Shown here: piece after piece, positions 36,235 to 42,910 of the stretch | Position numbering within the stretch: the stretch's first letter is position 1 | Layout of the letters: every line of letters starts with the position of its first letter | Assembly (NCBI GenBank): GCA_964570865.1 | Contig: CAZMZM010000016.1 | Coordinates: 1-42,972, forward strand | Length of the DNA stretch: 42,972 nt | Reading direction: 5' to 3' | DNA from: WGAL01 sp964570865 | GTDB lineage: Bacteria; Bacteroidota; Ignavibacteria; Ignavibacteriales; Melioribacteraceae | Notes under the pieces: model-generated | The model's database searches: none | Told to the model about the DNA's origin: nothing | What the model saw: only the letters and a program-made list of their open reading frames with translations | Position numbers and translations under genes: made by a program

Positions 36235-36497
36235 TATAATTCCGGATTTTCTTAATACCAATAATAATAAAAAACGTTCAATATATAAATAATAATCGGT
36301 AATTCGGGAAGATAATATTTTCGATTTAAAAACCGTTTAACCTGTCAAGTTTTCGTAAGATCATATTTAATTGTGATTTAAGTAATGGCTTAATAACTAA
36401 ACGAGAAAAGACACAACCTGCTCACCGGTTTCTTATTATTTAATATCTTTCCCCGAGTTAGTAATAATAATTTTTACAGATAACATTTTTACTTCTA

Positions 36498-37358
36498 TTA
36501 ATTATCGAAACTTTCACTGAAAAAATTTAACGCTTGTTTATAGAGTTTTAAATCATATAAATTCATCGGACAGCCGCAATACTCTGCATCACATTTTATT
36601 AATTTGTCATTAAAATTTATTGATTCGTAGATGTTCCCTAAATTTTCATGTATCTGAAAACAAGGTTTAATCTGTCCTTTCGAAAAAACAACTCCCACGT
36701 TGTAACCGGCATTACATAAAACATCTTTTTGCCTGAACTTCTTAATTTCCGAACGAGATAGATTAAATCTGCCTATCTCCTCCTCAGTATAAGATTCGGG
36801 ATACCGTTTATCTCCGATAAATCCGTAAAACGCTCCGAAACGGAGATTTATTCCAAGGCTACCCAGTTTTTCGGCATCCTTCTCCAATCGTGCAAGATGT
36901 GGAGGAAAAGCCACTTCTTCGGCGTAAATGTTAAACCCTTTTTCTTTTAACAGGTTAAAATAATAAACATATTTATCCAGAAGGTTCTTTTTTTGTAACT
37001 CAATAAAATGAAATGAAGCATGAATAAAAATTACTTTTGCCGGATCAACTTTTTCTGAAAAGTCTGCAACTGCAGGCAAAGTAAGATTTGTATTGACAGA
37101 TAAATAATGTTCTACTGTTATTTTGCTTGCGGCTTCAACAAAGTTTGGGACTAAAAAAGGCTCGCCTCCTGTAAATCCAATTCTAAAAGTTTTGTTCGTT
37201 TTACTTAGTGTTGCCAAAAGTTTTTTTGTGTTAATTGCGGGTATGTCGTTATCCGGCATATGAGGTAACGAAAAGCAATACTCGCATTCCAAATTACATC
37301 TGTTGGTAATGTGCCAGTGAAGCCAAGCGTCATATTTTACTTTATTTTTTCCCGACAA
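36498..37358 (-). CDS. Radical SAM enzyme with C-terminal SPASM/twitch-like cysteines
   Basis: 286 residues. The CxxxCxxC cluster is Cys21, Cys25, Cys28 (NRCNLECEYCFS), followed by the SAM-binding FTGGEPF (62-68). C-terminal cysteines at 215, 233, 256, 261 and 263 (LCNAGYN, KPCFQ, KCDAEYCGCP) suggest an auxiliary iron-sulfur cluster, as in peptide-modifying and anaerobic maturase enzymes. The start is TTG at 37358 with AGGAG five bases before it; that SD overlaps the stop of the 33-codon ORF at 37367-37468, so the two could be translationally coupled. There is no RRE-type leader-binding domain. Substrate unknown: a small peptide is one option because of the neighbour, carbohydrate or protein maturation another. 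Confidence 0.85.
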   Translation of the reverse strand: MSGKNKVKYDAWLHWHITNRCNLECEYCFSLPHMPDNDIPAINTKKLLATLSKTNKTFRIGFTGGEPFLVPNFVEAASKITVEHYLSVNTNLTLPAVADFSEKVDPAKVIFIHASFHFIELQKKNLLDKYVYYFNLLKEKGFNIYAEEVAFPPHLARLEKDAEKLGSLGINLRFGAFYGFIGDKRYPESYTEEEIGRFNLSRSEIKKFRQKDVLCNAGYNVGVVFSKGQIKPCFQIHENLGNIYESINFNDKLIKCDAEYCGCPMNLYDLKLYKQALNFFSESFDN

Positions 37359-37366
37359 TATTACTC

Positions 37367-37468
37367 CTAATATTTAAGAAGTTGAACTAACGCAGGATAA
37401 AATATAATCCTACCCAAATCATTGAGATAAATCCAGAGCCGCCTGCTATTATATATTTTTTTTGACAT
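37367..37468 (-). CDS. Candidate 33-residue peptide with A8 run, upstream of the radical SAM gene
   Basis: AAAGGAG lies about ten bases before the ATG at 37468. The frame gives MSKKIYNSRRLWIYLNDLGR and then a hydrophobic tail ending LVQLLKY; its TAG stop overlaps the SD of the radical SAM gene. Codons 2-5 lie in a run of eight A (37456-37463). A +1 shift there (or one A less in the RNA) would give a different 26-residue product, MSKK then YIIAGGSGFI and a hydrophobic segment ending in LYFILR, a convincing single-pass membrane peptide. Both readings are short and unrecognised. In-frame extension upstream to 37582 runs through the ATTGATA repeat and is not credible. Whether either product is made is open. 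Confidence 0.4.
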   Translation of the reverse strand: MSKKIYNSRRLWIYLNDLGRIIFYPALVQLLKY

Positions 37469-37536
37469 ATTATTCTTTCTCCTTTGCATATAGTTAATAG
37501 TATAAAATAACTTTGTGCAGCAAACAGCAACTAATA

Positions 37537-37567
37537 ATTGATAATTGATAATGGACAATGGATAATT
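37537..37567. repeat. Degenerate period-7 intergenic repeat (ATTGATA type)
   Basis: Heptamers ATTGATA, ATTGATA, ATGGACA, ATGGATA, then ATT, the same layout as at 23190-23220. It lies upstream of the small ORF and radical SAM gene. Confidence 0.8.
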
Positions 37568-37720
37568 AAGGGAACTGTCCATCTTCGGCTGTAATAGAAT
37601 TTACAACAATCTATTTTTTGTTTTAATTTTCTGATTATTATCTCAATAAATTTAAACTAATAAATATTCAATACAAAAAAAATATGTTCGCTGTGGCGAA
37701 TTAACTTGGAATGGTATAAC

Positions 37721-37751
37721 AAAAAAAAACCGGCCTATGAGGAAAGCCGGT
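37721..37751 (-). terminator. Intrinsic terminator of the putative small RNA
   Basis: ACCGGC (37751-37746 on the minus strand) pairs with GCCGGT (37734-37729), with an 11-base loop, followed by nine U (37729-37721). The A run before the stem makes it formally bidirectional. Confidence 0.85.
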
Positions 37752-37822
37752 TTTTTTTTCATTCACAATAAGGAGTGCTATGAGGTCTCTATGGTTTTGA
37801 GGAGTAAACCTTATTATTTGAT
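37721..37822 (-). ncRNA. Putative small RNA with three UCCU-loop hairpins
   Basis: A self-contained minus-strand unit of about 100 nt: promoter at 37829-37856, predicted start near 37822, intrinsic terminator at 37721-37751. No ORF fits it. Hairpin 1 (37810-37793): GGUUU / AAACC with loop ACUCCUCA. Hairpin 2 (37783-37759): a weaker stem (UCAU/AUGA and CAC/GUG) with loop UCCUUAUU. Hairpin 3 is the terminator stem, ACCGGC / GCCGGU with loop UUUCCUCAUAG. Each loop thus shows UCCU, complementary to the AGGA core of Shine-Dalgarno sequences, which are common in this genome. A trans-acting regulator of translation is the natural guess; an attenuated leader for the genes downstream (37468) is the alternative. 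The unit is seen; the role is inferred. Confidence 0.55.
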
Positions 37823-37828
37823 AATTCA

Positions 37829-37856
37829 AATATAATCATTTTATCAATTTTGTCAA
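37829..37856 (-). promoter_or_regulatory. Strong predicted sigma-70 promoter of the putative small RNA
   Basis: On the minus strand TTGACA (37856-37851) and TATATT (37834-37829) are separated by 16 bases. The -35 is a perfect consensus and the -10 has five of six. It points away from the Nudix gene, toward the terminator 80-110 bases downstream. Confidence 0.6.
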
Positions 37857-37877
37857 TTTCTTTCTTTTATATTTTTA

Positions 37878-37906
37878 TTGTCGGTAAAAGTTCCGAAAAG
37901 TTTAAT
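37878..37906 (+). promoter_or_regulatory. Possible promoter of the Nudix gene
   Basis: TTGTCG (37878-37883) and TTTAAT (37901-37906) with a 17-base spacer, about 40 bases before the ATG at 37948. Two mismatches or fewer in each box; the region is very AT-rich, so chance matches are likely. Confidence 0.35.
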
Positions 37907-37947
37907 TTTTTTGTAATTTTTTTTTCAGAATAAAAAATTTGGTGAAT

Positions 37948-38574
37948 ATGTCAGAAAAACAAAACAGATTGATTGAGTGGGCAAGAGAAATACAAGCCCT
38001 TGCTCAAACCGGTTTAACTTATGCGCAAAACCATTATGAGGTTGATAGAAACAGAAGATTATCCGAGATTGCAGCTGAAATTTTATCTGCAACAACTACC
38101 ATAAAATTTGAAAGTGCGGTAGAATCTTTTCTCGGACAAAAGGGATATTCAACACCCAAAGTGGATGTTAGAGCGGCTGTAGTTAAAGACGGCAAAATTT
38201 TACTTGTGAAAGAAATCTCCGACGGCAGGTGGTCAATGCCGGGAGGTTGGGCTGACGTTGGAGACATGCCTGCAAAAGCTGCCGAGCGGGAAGCTAAAGA
38301 AGAAAGCGGATTTGACGTAAAAGCAGTAAAAGTAATCGGCGTTTTTGACGCTAATCGTAACGGACGTCCGATGGTGTTTTATCATGCTGTTAAGCTTGTT
38401 TATCTTTGTGAAATAATCGGAGGTAAAGCGGAAGTTAGCGATGAAACTTCTGAAGTAGAGTTTTTTGATTTCGATAATTTACCTGAACTTTCACGGAACA
38501 GAACGAATACAAAACACATAGATGAAATTCGCGAGCATCTTTCCAATCCGCTTAGGGCTACTTATTTTGAATAA
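37948..38574 (+). CDS. Nudix hydrolase with Nudix_N_2-type N-terminal domain (ADP-ribose pyrophosphatase-like)
   Basis: 208 residues from the ATG at 37948; the in-frame TTG at 37939 and GTG at 37942 are less likely starts. The N-terminal helical part (LIEWAREIQALAQTGLTYAQ, residues 8-27) is the domain often found ahead of this Nudix subgroup. The Nudix box is at 100-122, GWADVGDMPAKAAEREAKEE then SGF, with Asp in place of the first conserved Glu, as is common in this subgroup. The metal-binding REAKEE core is intact. It should hydrolyse a nucleoside diphosphate linked to another group, probably ADP-ribose or a nucleotide sugar. It stands alone, between the small RNA unit and the convergent DEAD-box helicase. 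Confidence 0.9.
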   Translation: MSEKQNRLIEWAREIQALAQTGLTYAQNHYEVDRNRRLSEIAAEILSATTTIKFESAVESFLGQKGYSTPKVDVRAAVVKDGKILLVKEISDGRWSMPGGWADVGDMPAKAAEREAKEESGFDVKAVKVIGVFDANRNGRPMVFYHAVKLVYLCEIIGGKAEVSDETSEVEFFDFDNLPELSRNRTNTKHIDEIREHLSNPLRATYFE

Positions 38575-38674
38575 ACTTTATATTATTTCGGATAATCGGA
38601 TGAATGCCCGAGTGGATAAAACCAATTGTAATTGAAGAGTGATGTTGTAAAATATAAGGTTGAATTAATTTACT

Positions 38675-38707
38675 AAAAAAGTTTCCCCTTATAAAATAAG
38701 GGGAAAC
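38675..38707 (-). terminator. Intrinsic terminator of the DEAD-box helicase gene
   Basis: A perfect 12-bp stem (GTTTCCCCTTAT at 38681-38692 and ATAAGGGGAAAC at 38696-38707) with a 3-base loop. On the minus strand six U follow (38680-38675). It begins 12 bases after the helicase stop codon. Confidence 0.9.
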
Positions 38708-38719
38708 AATGAAATTTGA

Positions 38720-40432
38720 TTATCTCTTTTCTCTTCTTTTGCGTCCGCTTTTTTTCTTCTTTTTGCCGGTGCTTTTTTCCGCAGGTTCTATGCGTATTTC
38801 ACGACCTTTATACTTACTGCGATTGAAAGTTTTAACAACATTCTCTGCAAATCTTTCACCTACTTCAAAGAATGTAAAACTATCTTTTATTTCAATATCG
38901 CCAATGTTAATGTCGCGGTTATTCAATTTATCGTTAACTAAACCGATTAATTTTTGCGGCATAATTCCATCTTTTCTTCCGATGTTAATAAACAGACGAG
39001 TAAAATCCCCACTGTTACGGCTTCCTCGTCTCGAACTGCGAACGCCTTTTTCACCGCGCGACGAGACTCTGTTGCTCGAATCATTTTTGCCTCGCCTGTT
39101 TTCTGCAGAAACATTCAAGTCCGGTGCATTTTTGTAATACTCCAAAAACCGATTAAATTCAAGTGAAACAAAGTGTTTAATTATTTCTTCTTTACTTAGC
39201 CATTCTAATTTTTTATTAACCTTATCCATAAAAGGTTCAATTTGTTTTTCATCAACATTTACCTTCTCCATTCTGTCGATCAGCTTAAAAAGTTGTTTCT
39301 TACAAATTTCGTCTCCTGAAGGAACGGGTTTCTGTTCAAACTTTTTCCCGATTATTTTTTCAATCATCGGAATTCTTGATTTTTCACGATAATTAACAAT
39401 TGCAATCGAAATGCCCGATTTTCCGGCTCTCCCCGTTCTTCCGCTGCGGTGAGTATAAATTTCAAGCTCATCAGGTAAATTGTAATTAATTACATGCGTT
39501 ATATCGTTTACGTCAATTCCGCGTGCGGCAACGTCGGTTGCAACTAACATCTGAAGCGATTTTTCTCGAAACTTTTTCATAACATGGTCCCGTTGCGATT
39601 GAGAAAGGTCGCCGTGGATTGCATCGGCATTGTAACCGTCTTTAATCAATTTGTCGGCTACTTCTTTCGTTTCGGTTCTTGTACGGCAAAAAACTATTCC
39701 GTAAATATCAGGATTAATATCGGCAATACGTTTAAGCGCCAAATATCTGTCGCGTGCATGCACTTGATAATAGATATGACGAACATTTTCAGCTCCTGCA
39801 TTCTGTTTCCCGATTGTAATCTGAATGGGGTCGCGCATATAATTTTTTGCGATTCTTGCAACTTCTCTCGGCATTGTGGCTGAGAAAAGAAGTGTCCGTT
39901 TATTCTTAGGTGTTGTTTCCAGAATACCGTCAAGTTCATCACGGAATCCCATATTAAGCATTTCATCGGCTTCGTCTAATACTGCAATCTGCAAATTAGA
40001 AATATTCGCAGCGCGGCGTTTAAGTAAATCGAGCATTCTGCCCGGTGTTGCAACAACTATCTGCGCGCCTTTTTTCAACGCCCTGATTTGTGTGTCGATA
40101 CTTGCTCCGCCATATACCGGAACAACTTTTACCCCTTTTACATATCTTGAATATTCCTGTAAATCCCGTGAAATTTGCATACAAAGTTCGCGCGTTGGCG
40201 CTAAGACCAAAGCTTGCACGGATTTGTTTTTTAAGTCGATTTGTTCGATAATAGGCAATCCAAAAGCGGCTGTTTTACCGGTTCCGGTTTGAGCCAGTCC
40301 AACAATATCATTCTCGTTTCCGAGAAATGTCGGAATTACTTTTTGCTGAATAGGCGTGGGATTTTCAAAACCGAGTTCTTCAACCCCTTTAATTATTGCG
40401 GGTGATAAACCCATTTCGTTAAAAGATAACAT
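38720..40432 (-). CDS. deaD: DEAD-box RNA helicase with DbpA-type RNA-binding domain (DeaD/CsdA type)
   Basis: 570 residues. Q motif FENPTPIQQ, motif I AQTGTGKT (47-54), PTREL, TPGR, DEAD (153-156), SAT (184-186), and the C-terminal helicase motifs ARGIDVNDI and HRSGRTGRAGKSG. After a helical linker and a basic RG/S-rich stretch, residues about 470-545 form the RRM-like DbpA domain (RLFINIGRKDGIMPQKLIG). A Lys/Arg tail (KKKKSGRKRREKR) ends the protein. It unwinds structured RNA in ribosome assembly, mRNA turnover or cold adaptation. Start ATG 40432 has AAGGAAG upstream. The leader has a short hairpin at 40469-40487. It is ended by a strong terminator. Confidence 0.93.
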   Translation of the reverse strand: MLSFNEMGLSPAIIKGVEELGFENPTPIQQKVIPTFLGNENDIVGLAQTGTGKTAAFGLPIIEQIDLKNKSVQALVLAPTRELCMQISRDLQEYSRYVKGVKVVPVYGGASIDTQIRALKKGAQIVVATPGRMLDLLKRRAANISNLQIAVLDEADEMLNMGFRDELDGILETTPKNKRTLLFSATMPREVARIAKNYMRDPIQITIGKQNAGAENVRHIYYQVHARDRYLALKRIADINPDIYGIVFCRTRTETKEVADKLIKDGYNADAIHGDLSQSQRDHVMKKFREKSLQMLVATDVAARGIDVNDITHVINYNLPDELEIYTHRSGRTGRAGKSGISIAIVNYREKSRIPMIEKIIGKKFEQKPVPSGDEICKKQLFKLIDRMEKVNVDEKQIEPFMDKVNKKLEWLSKEEIIKHFVSLEFNRFLEYYKNAPDLNVSAENRRGKNDSSNRVSSRGEKGVRSSRRGSRNSGDFTRLFINIGRKDGIMPQKLIGLVNDKLNNRDINIGDIEIKDSFTFFEVGERFAENVVKTFNRSKYKGREIRIEPAEKSTGKKKKKSGRKRREKR

Positions 40433-40434
40433 AA

Positions 40435-40769
40435 CTTCCTTCTTATCTTAAGTAATTTGCAAAAATATTTTTGCTTTAATAGCAAAACAACTTAAAAACA
40501 CTATCCCCTTATTCACGAGTTTTGACGTGAACCGTGTTTCTTGATTCGGCGATTGCAATTTTTCACAATCAGATTATTCTTAGAATTAGTTAAGACCGCC
40601 GATGCTGAAAACATCATTCAATCGTGTTAAATCCAAAAATCCAATCATCCAATAATCCAATTATTTCTGCAACTGCCGGATTAATTTTCGAGGGCGGAAG
40701 AAAATCTTGTTATTAGTATTTTGGTATTCTGAGAGTGGAGTATTAATGAAAAAGCGACAATTTTGCCGC
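40435..40769. other. 335-base non-coding region upstream of the helicase gene
   Basis: No protein gene seen. It contains a small hairpin in the helicase leader (TTTTGCT 40469-40475 and AGCAAAA 40481-40487), the period-8 repeat at 40631-40662 and the terminator of the next gene upstream (40749-40771). The promoter of the helicase should lie here but none stands out. Confidence 0.6.
40631..40662. repeat. Degenerate period-8 intergenic repeat (ATCCAATN x4)
   Basis: Four consecutive octamers ATCCAAAA, ATCCAATC, ATCCAATA, ATCCAATT. On the other strand the core is ATTGGAT, akin to the ATTGATA heptamers at 23190 and 37537. Confidence 0.75.
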
Positions 40770-40771
40770 TT
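40749..40771 (-). terminator. Intrinsic terminator of the 54-residue gene
   Basis: AAGCGACA (40752-40759) and TGCCGCTT (40764-40771) pair over 8 bp with one G-U pair around a 4-base loop; on the minus strand five U follow (40753-40749). The stem begins inside the stop codon of the gene it ends. Confidence 0.8.
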
Positions 40772-40934
40772 ATTTCAAATTTGCAACTTCATTTACATCG
40801 TCTAACTGAACGAAGTTTTCAAGAAACTTATAACTGCCTTTTTCGGACTTAACCGTACGAACTACTTTAACGGTAACTTTGTTAGCTTTTCCGTGTCCTT
40901 TGGCTTTATCGGCAAATGTTTGTTTCTTCGCCAT
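40770..40934 (-). CDS. 54-residue basic protein resembling DUF4295 (ribosome-associated bL38-like)
   Basis: ATG at 40934, TAA at 40770-40772, with AAAGGAG about ten bases before the start. The protein begins MAKKQTFADKAKGHGKANK, continues with VTVKVVRTVKSEKGSYKF and ends in an acidic tail (QLDDVNEVANLK). The layout, a MAKK start, a Lys-rich linker and then Kv.kmvkS.ktGaY.FkE, recalls DUF4295. As I recall, DUF4295 was seen as an extra large-subunit protein (bL38) in a Flavobacterium ribosome structure. It has its own terminator and is transcribed alone. The gene is certain from SD, length and terminator; the family link is a pattern-level inference. Confidence 0.8.
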   Translation of the reverse strand: MAKKQTFADKAKGHGKANKVTVKVVRTVKSEKGSYKFLENFVQLDDVNEVANLK

Positions 40935-41023
40935 TTTCCTATCTCCTTTAAATTTAGCTTATAAATATAAAGTTTCCAAAATTAGAATGCAAGGGTTTAA
41001 ACTTTTCTTTTGTGCTTTTTTCT

Positions 41024-42367
41024 TCATCTCTTCACAGCCTTAACACCTTCTGCACTTATTAACTCTCCATTTAAATATTCGGATTTTTTGAGAAGTACGC
41101 CGTTTTCATCGTACGAAAACCAGCTTCCGTTCGGGAGGTTATTTTTATAAATACAAAACTCTGAAATTTGCCCGTTGGGATAAAACCATTTCGTAATTCC
41201 GGAAAGTTTGCCTTCATCAAAGTTTGAAACAATTTTCAATTTACCGGTCGGATAATACTCACGATTTTCACCGTCATATTTACCCCGTTTGTAATTTAGA
41301 ATAGCTTTAAGTGTACCGTTATCGTAATATTGCTTTTCTTCTCCTTCAAGCGTTCCCAAAACATAATATTTTTCATCTACAAGTGAACCAACATTGTTAT
41401 AAATCAATTGCTTGCCGTTTAATATTCCATTTAAGTAATTCGAAATTTCTCCGAGATACCCTCCTTCGTGAAAACTAACTTCGACGCTGTCAATAATGTT
41501 GTCCTTAAAATTCTTAATTGATTTCAAATATCCTGAATCGTAATAAAACTTGCTTATTCCGTTTAGTTTACCTTCACGGAATTTTTTAACCGATCGCAAT
41601 GTACCGTTGCCGTAATATTCATCGAACGATTCTTCCACTTTATCCAGTCTGCCGACAATATCGTAACGGATACGTTTAACTATTTGTCCGTTTTTATATG
41701 TATCAATCACTTTAATTTTCCCGTCGGGATAATAGAGATATGATGTTCCGTCCAACTTGTCGTTTTTGTAGTTTGCTTCGAGCGCTACACCGCCGAATGA
41801 AAAATATACTTTGCTGATTCCTTCAAGTTTTCCGTCTCGGTAATTCCGTTCAACTTCAATCTTTCCATTCTCAAAAAAAGTTTTACTTACACCGTTCAGT
41901 TTTCCGTCATGATAAGTCCAAATTCCTTGTAACTTACCGCTTTTGTAATATGTTTGTGTAAAACCTTCCCGTTTGCCTGCTACATACAACGGTTCTGCCC
42001 AAAGCTCTCCGGATTCGTAGTACCATTTTGATTTTCCCTCTAATAATCCATTATGGTACATCCACTCCATGCTTAACTTGCCATCTTCAAAATACCATTT
42101 TGAAACGCCTTCCTCTTTCCCGTTTACAAAATTCCAGTCTTTCCAAAGTTTGCCGCTTCGGTAATATTCACGGTAATATCCGTTAAGTTTACCGTTTACA
42201 TATTCTCCTTCGGATTTTATTTTTCCATTTGAGAAAAAAGTTTTTTTAATCCTCACCTTTCCGTTTTGCGCCTTCATGTTGAAGTCGGATATAAGCATTA
42301 CCGAAACAATAAGTAGTAAAATTGTCAGAAATCTTAATATCGGATTTTCTTTTACGAATATATTCAA
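41024..42367 (-). CDS. Secreted protein of about 17 MORN-type (YwqK-like) repeats
   Basis: 447 residues. The N-terminal hydrophobic segment (ILRFLTILLLIVSVMLI) ends at a likely signal peptidase site after MKAQ, so it is exported. The rest, from about residue 37 to the end, is a continuous array of about 17 repeats of 22-24 residues with the consensus Y(Y/F)xxGKLkxxxxYxxGKLxG, the MORN_2 / YwqK type. Examples are YYRSGKLWKDWNFVNGKEEG and YYPTGKLKIVSNFDEGKLSG. Repeat 9 (near YDIVGRLDKVEESF) is degenerate. Such arrays form long beta-hairpin ladders; the YwqK name comes from a Bacillus antitoxin annotation and does not imply a toxin here. The start is TTG at 42367 with only a weak SD. No partner gene is evident. 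Confidence 0.88.
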   Translation of the reverse strand: MNIFVKENPILRFLTILLLIVSVMLISDFNMKAQNGKVRIKKTFFSNGKIKSEGEYVNGKLNGYYREYYRSGKLWKDWNFVNGKEEGVSKWYFEDGKLSMEWMYHNGLLEGKSKWYYESGELWAEPLYVAGKREGFTQTYYKSGKLQGIWTYHDGKLNGVSKTFFENGKIEVERNYRDGKLEGISKVYFSFGGVALEANYKNDKLDGTSYLYYPDGKIKVIDTYKNGQIVKRIRYDIVGRLDKVEESFDEYYGNGTLRSVKKFREGKLNGISKFYYDSGYLKSIKNFKDNIIDSVEVSFHEGGYLGEISNYLNGILNGKQLIYNNVGSLVDEKYYVLGTLEGEEKQYYDNGTLKAILNYKRGKYDGENREYYPTGKLKIVSNFDEGKLSGITKWFYPNGQISEFCIYKNNLPNGSWFSYDENGVLLKKSEYLNGELISAEGVKAVKR

Positions 42368-42490
42368 TACCGTGTAAACTCTCTTTTGATTTTTGATTGC
42401 TAAATTTATGTAACTGAAAATGAATTAGCAACAAATTAAGAAGTTTATTATTTTGTTATCAGATTTTTTATCAATAAATACAGGCTGAAT

Positions 42491-42910
42491 ATGTTCCTCA
42501 CCGAAAAATTTGTCCATTTTGGCGATTGTGACCCGGGCGGAATAATGTTTAATGCAAATTTATTGCGTTACGCTCACGAAGCTTTTGAGATGTTTGTCCT
42601 TTCGGTTGCCGATTATCCCGAATATTATCTGAACAAGAAAATTGCTTATCCGATTATGAATACCGAAACCCGTTTTGCGTATCCGTTTTTTTGCGGAACT
42701 TATTTTGATGTAGAGCTTGGAATTTCGGAATTAAAAGAGCGTTCGTTCGAGGTTACATATTATTTTTATGATAAGTCCAAAAAACTTTTGGCTAAAGCTA
42801 AAACCGTTCACGTGGCATTAGATTTAACCACATTGGGAAAAACAGAACTGCCTGAAAAATTAAGCGAAAAACTTAAATTACACTTGATGAAGCAAAATCA
42901 AGATAATTGA
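42491..42910 (+). CDS. Hotdog-fold acyl-CoA thioesterase (4HBT/YbgC/FadM family)
   Basis: 139 residues, the normal length. The N-terminal signature HFGDCDPGGIMFNANLLRYA carries the likely catalytic Asp14 and the family's D-x-x-G-I-x-F/Y-N arrangement, followed by the helix HEAFEMF and the beta strands of the hotdog fold (FDVELGISELKERSFEVTYY). It hydrolyses acyl- or aroyl-CoA thioesters as a homotetramer in the cytoplasm. It is divergent from the MORN gene with about 120 bases between the starts. The acyl specificity is unknown. No terminator is visible before the window ends. Confidence 0.9.
   Translation: MFLTEKFVHFGDCDPGGIMFNANLLRYAHEAFEMFVLSVADYPEYYLNKKIAYPIMNTETRFAYPFFCGTYFDVELGISELKERSFEVTYYFYDKSKKLLAKAKTVHVALDLTTLGKTELPEKLSEKLKLHLMKQNQDN

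Larger units (their letters stand above)
37469..37947. other. 479-base non-coding region between small ORF and Nudix gene
   Basis: No credible protein gene. It holds the ATTGATA repeat (37537-37567), an AT-rich stretch without visible structure (37568-37720), the putative small RNA with its promoter and terminator (37721-37856), and a possible plus-strand promoter for the Nudix gene (37878-37906). Confidence 0.7.

Noticed and set aside
36262..36497. Short ORFs and a TTGACA box between the radical SAM gene and the large kinase
   Set aside because: The box has no -10 at a usable spacing, and the ORFs (12-16 codons) lack support.
37469..37582. N-terminal extension of the small ORF upstream of the radical SAM gene
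   Set aside because: It translates the ATTGATA repeat (SIINYQL-type residues), a known artefact of such repeats; the SD points to the ATG at 37468.
37780..37800. Plus-strand mini-ORF MRSLWF with AAGGAG upstream
   Set aside because: It sits inside the minus-strand small RNA unit; the AAGGAG is the complement of a UCCU loop and no plus-strand promoter follows the hairpin.
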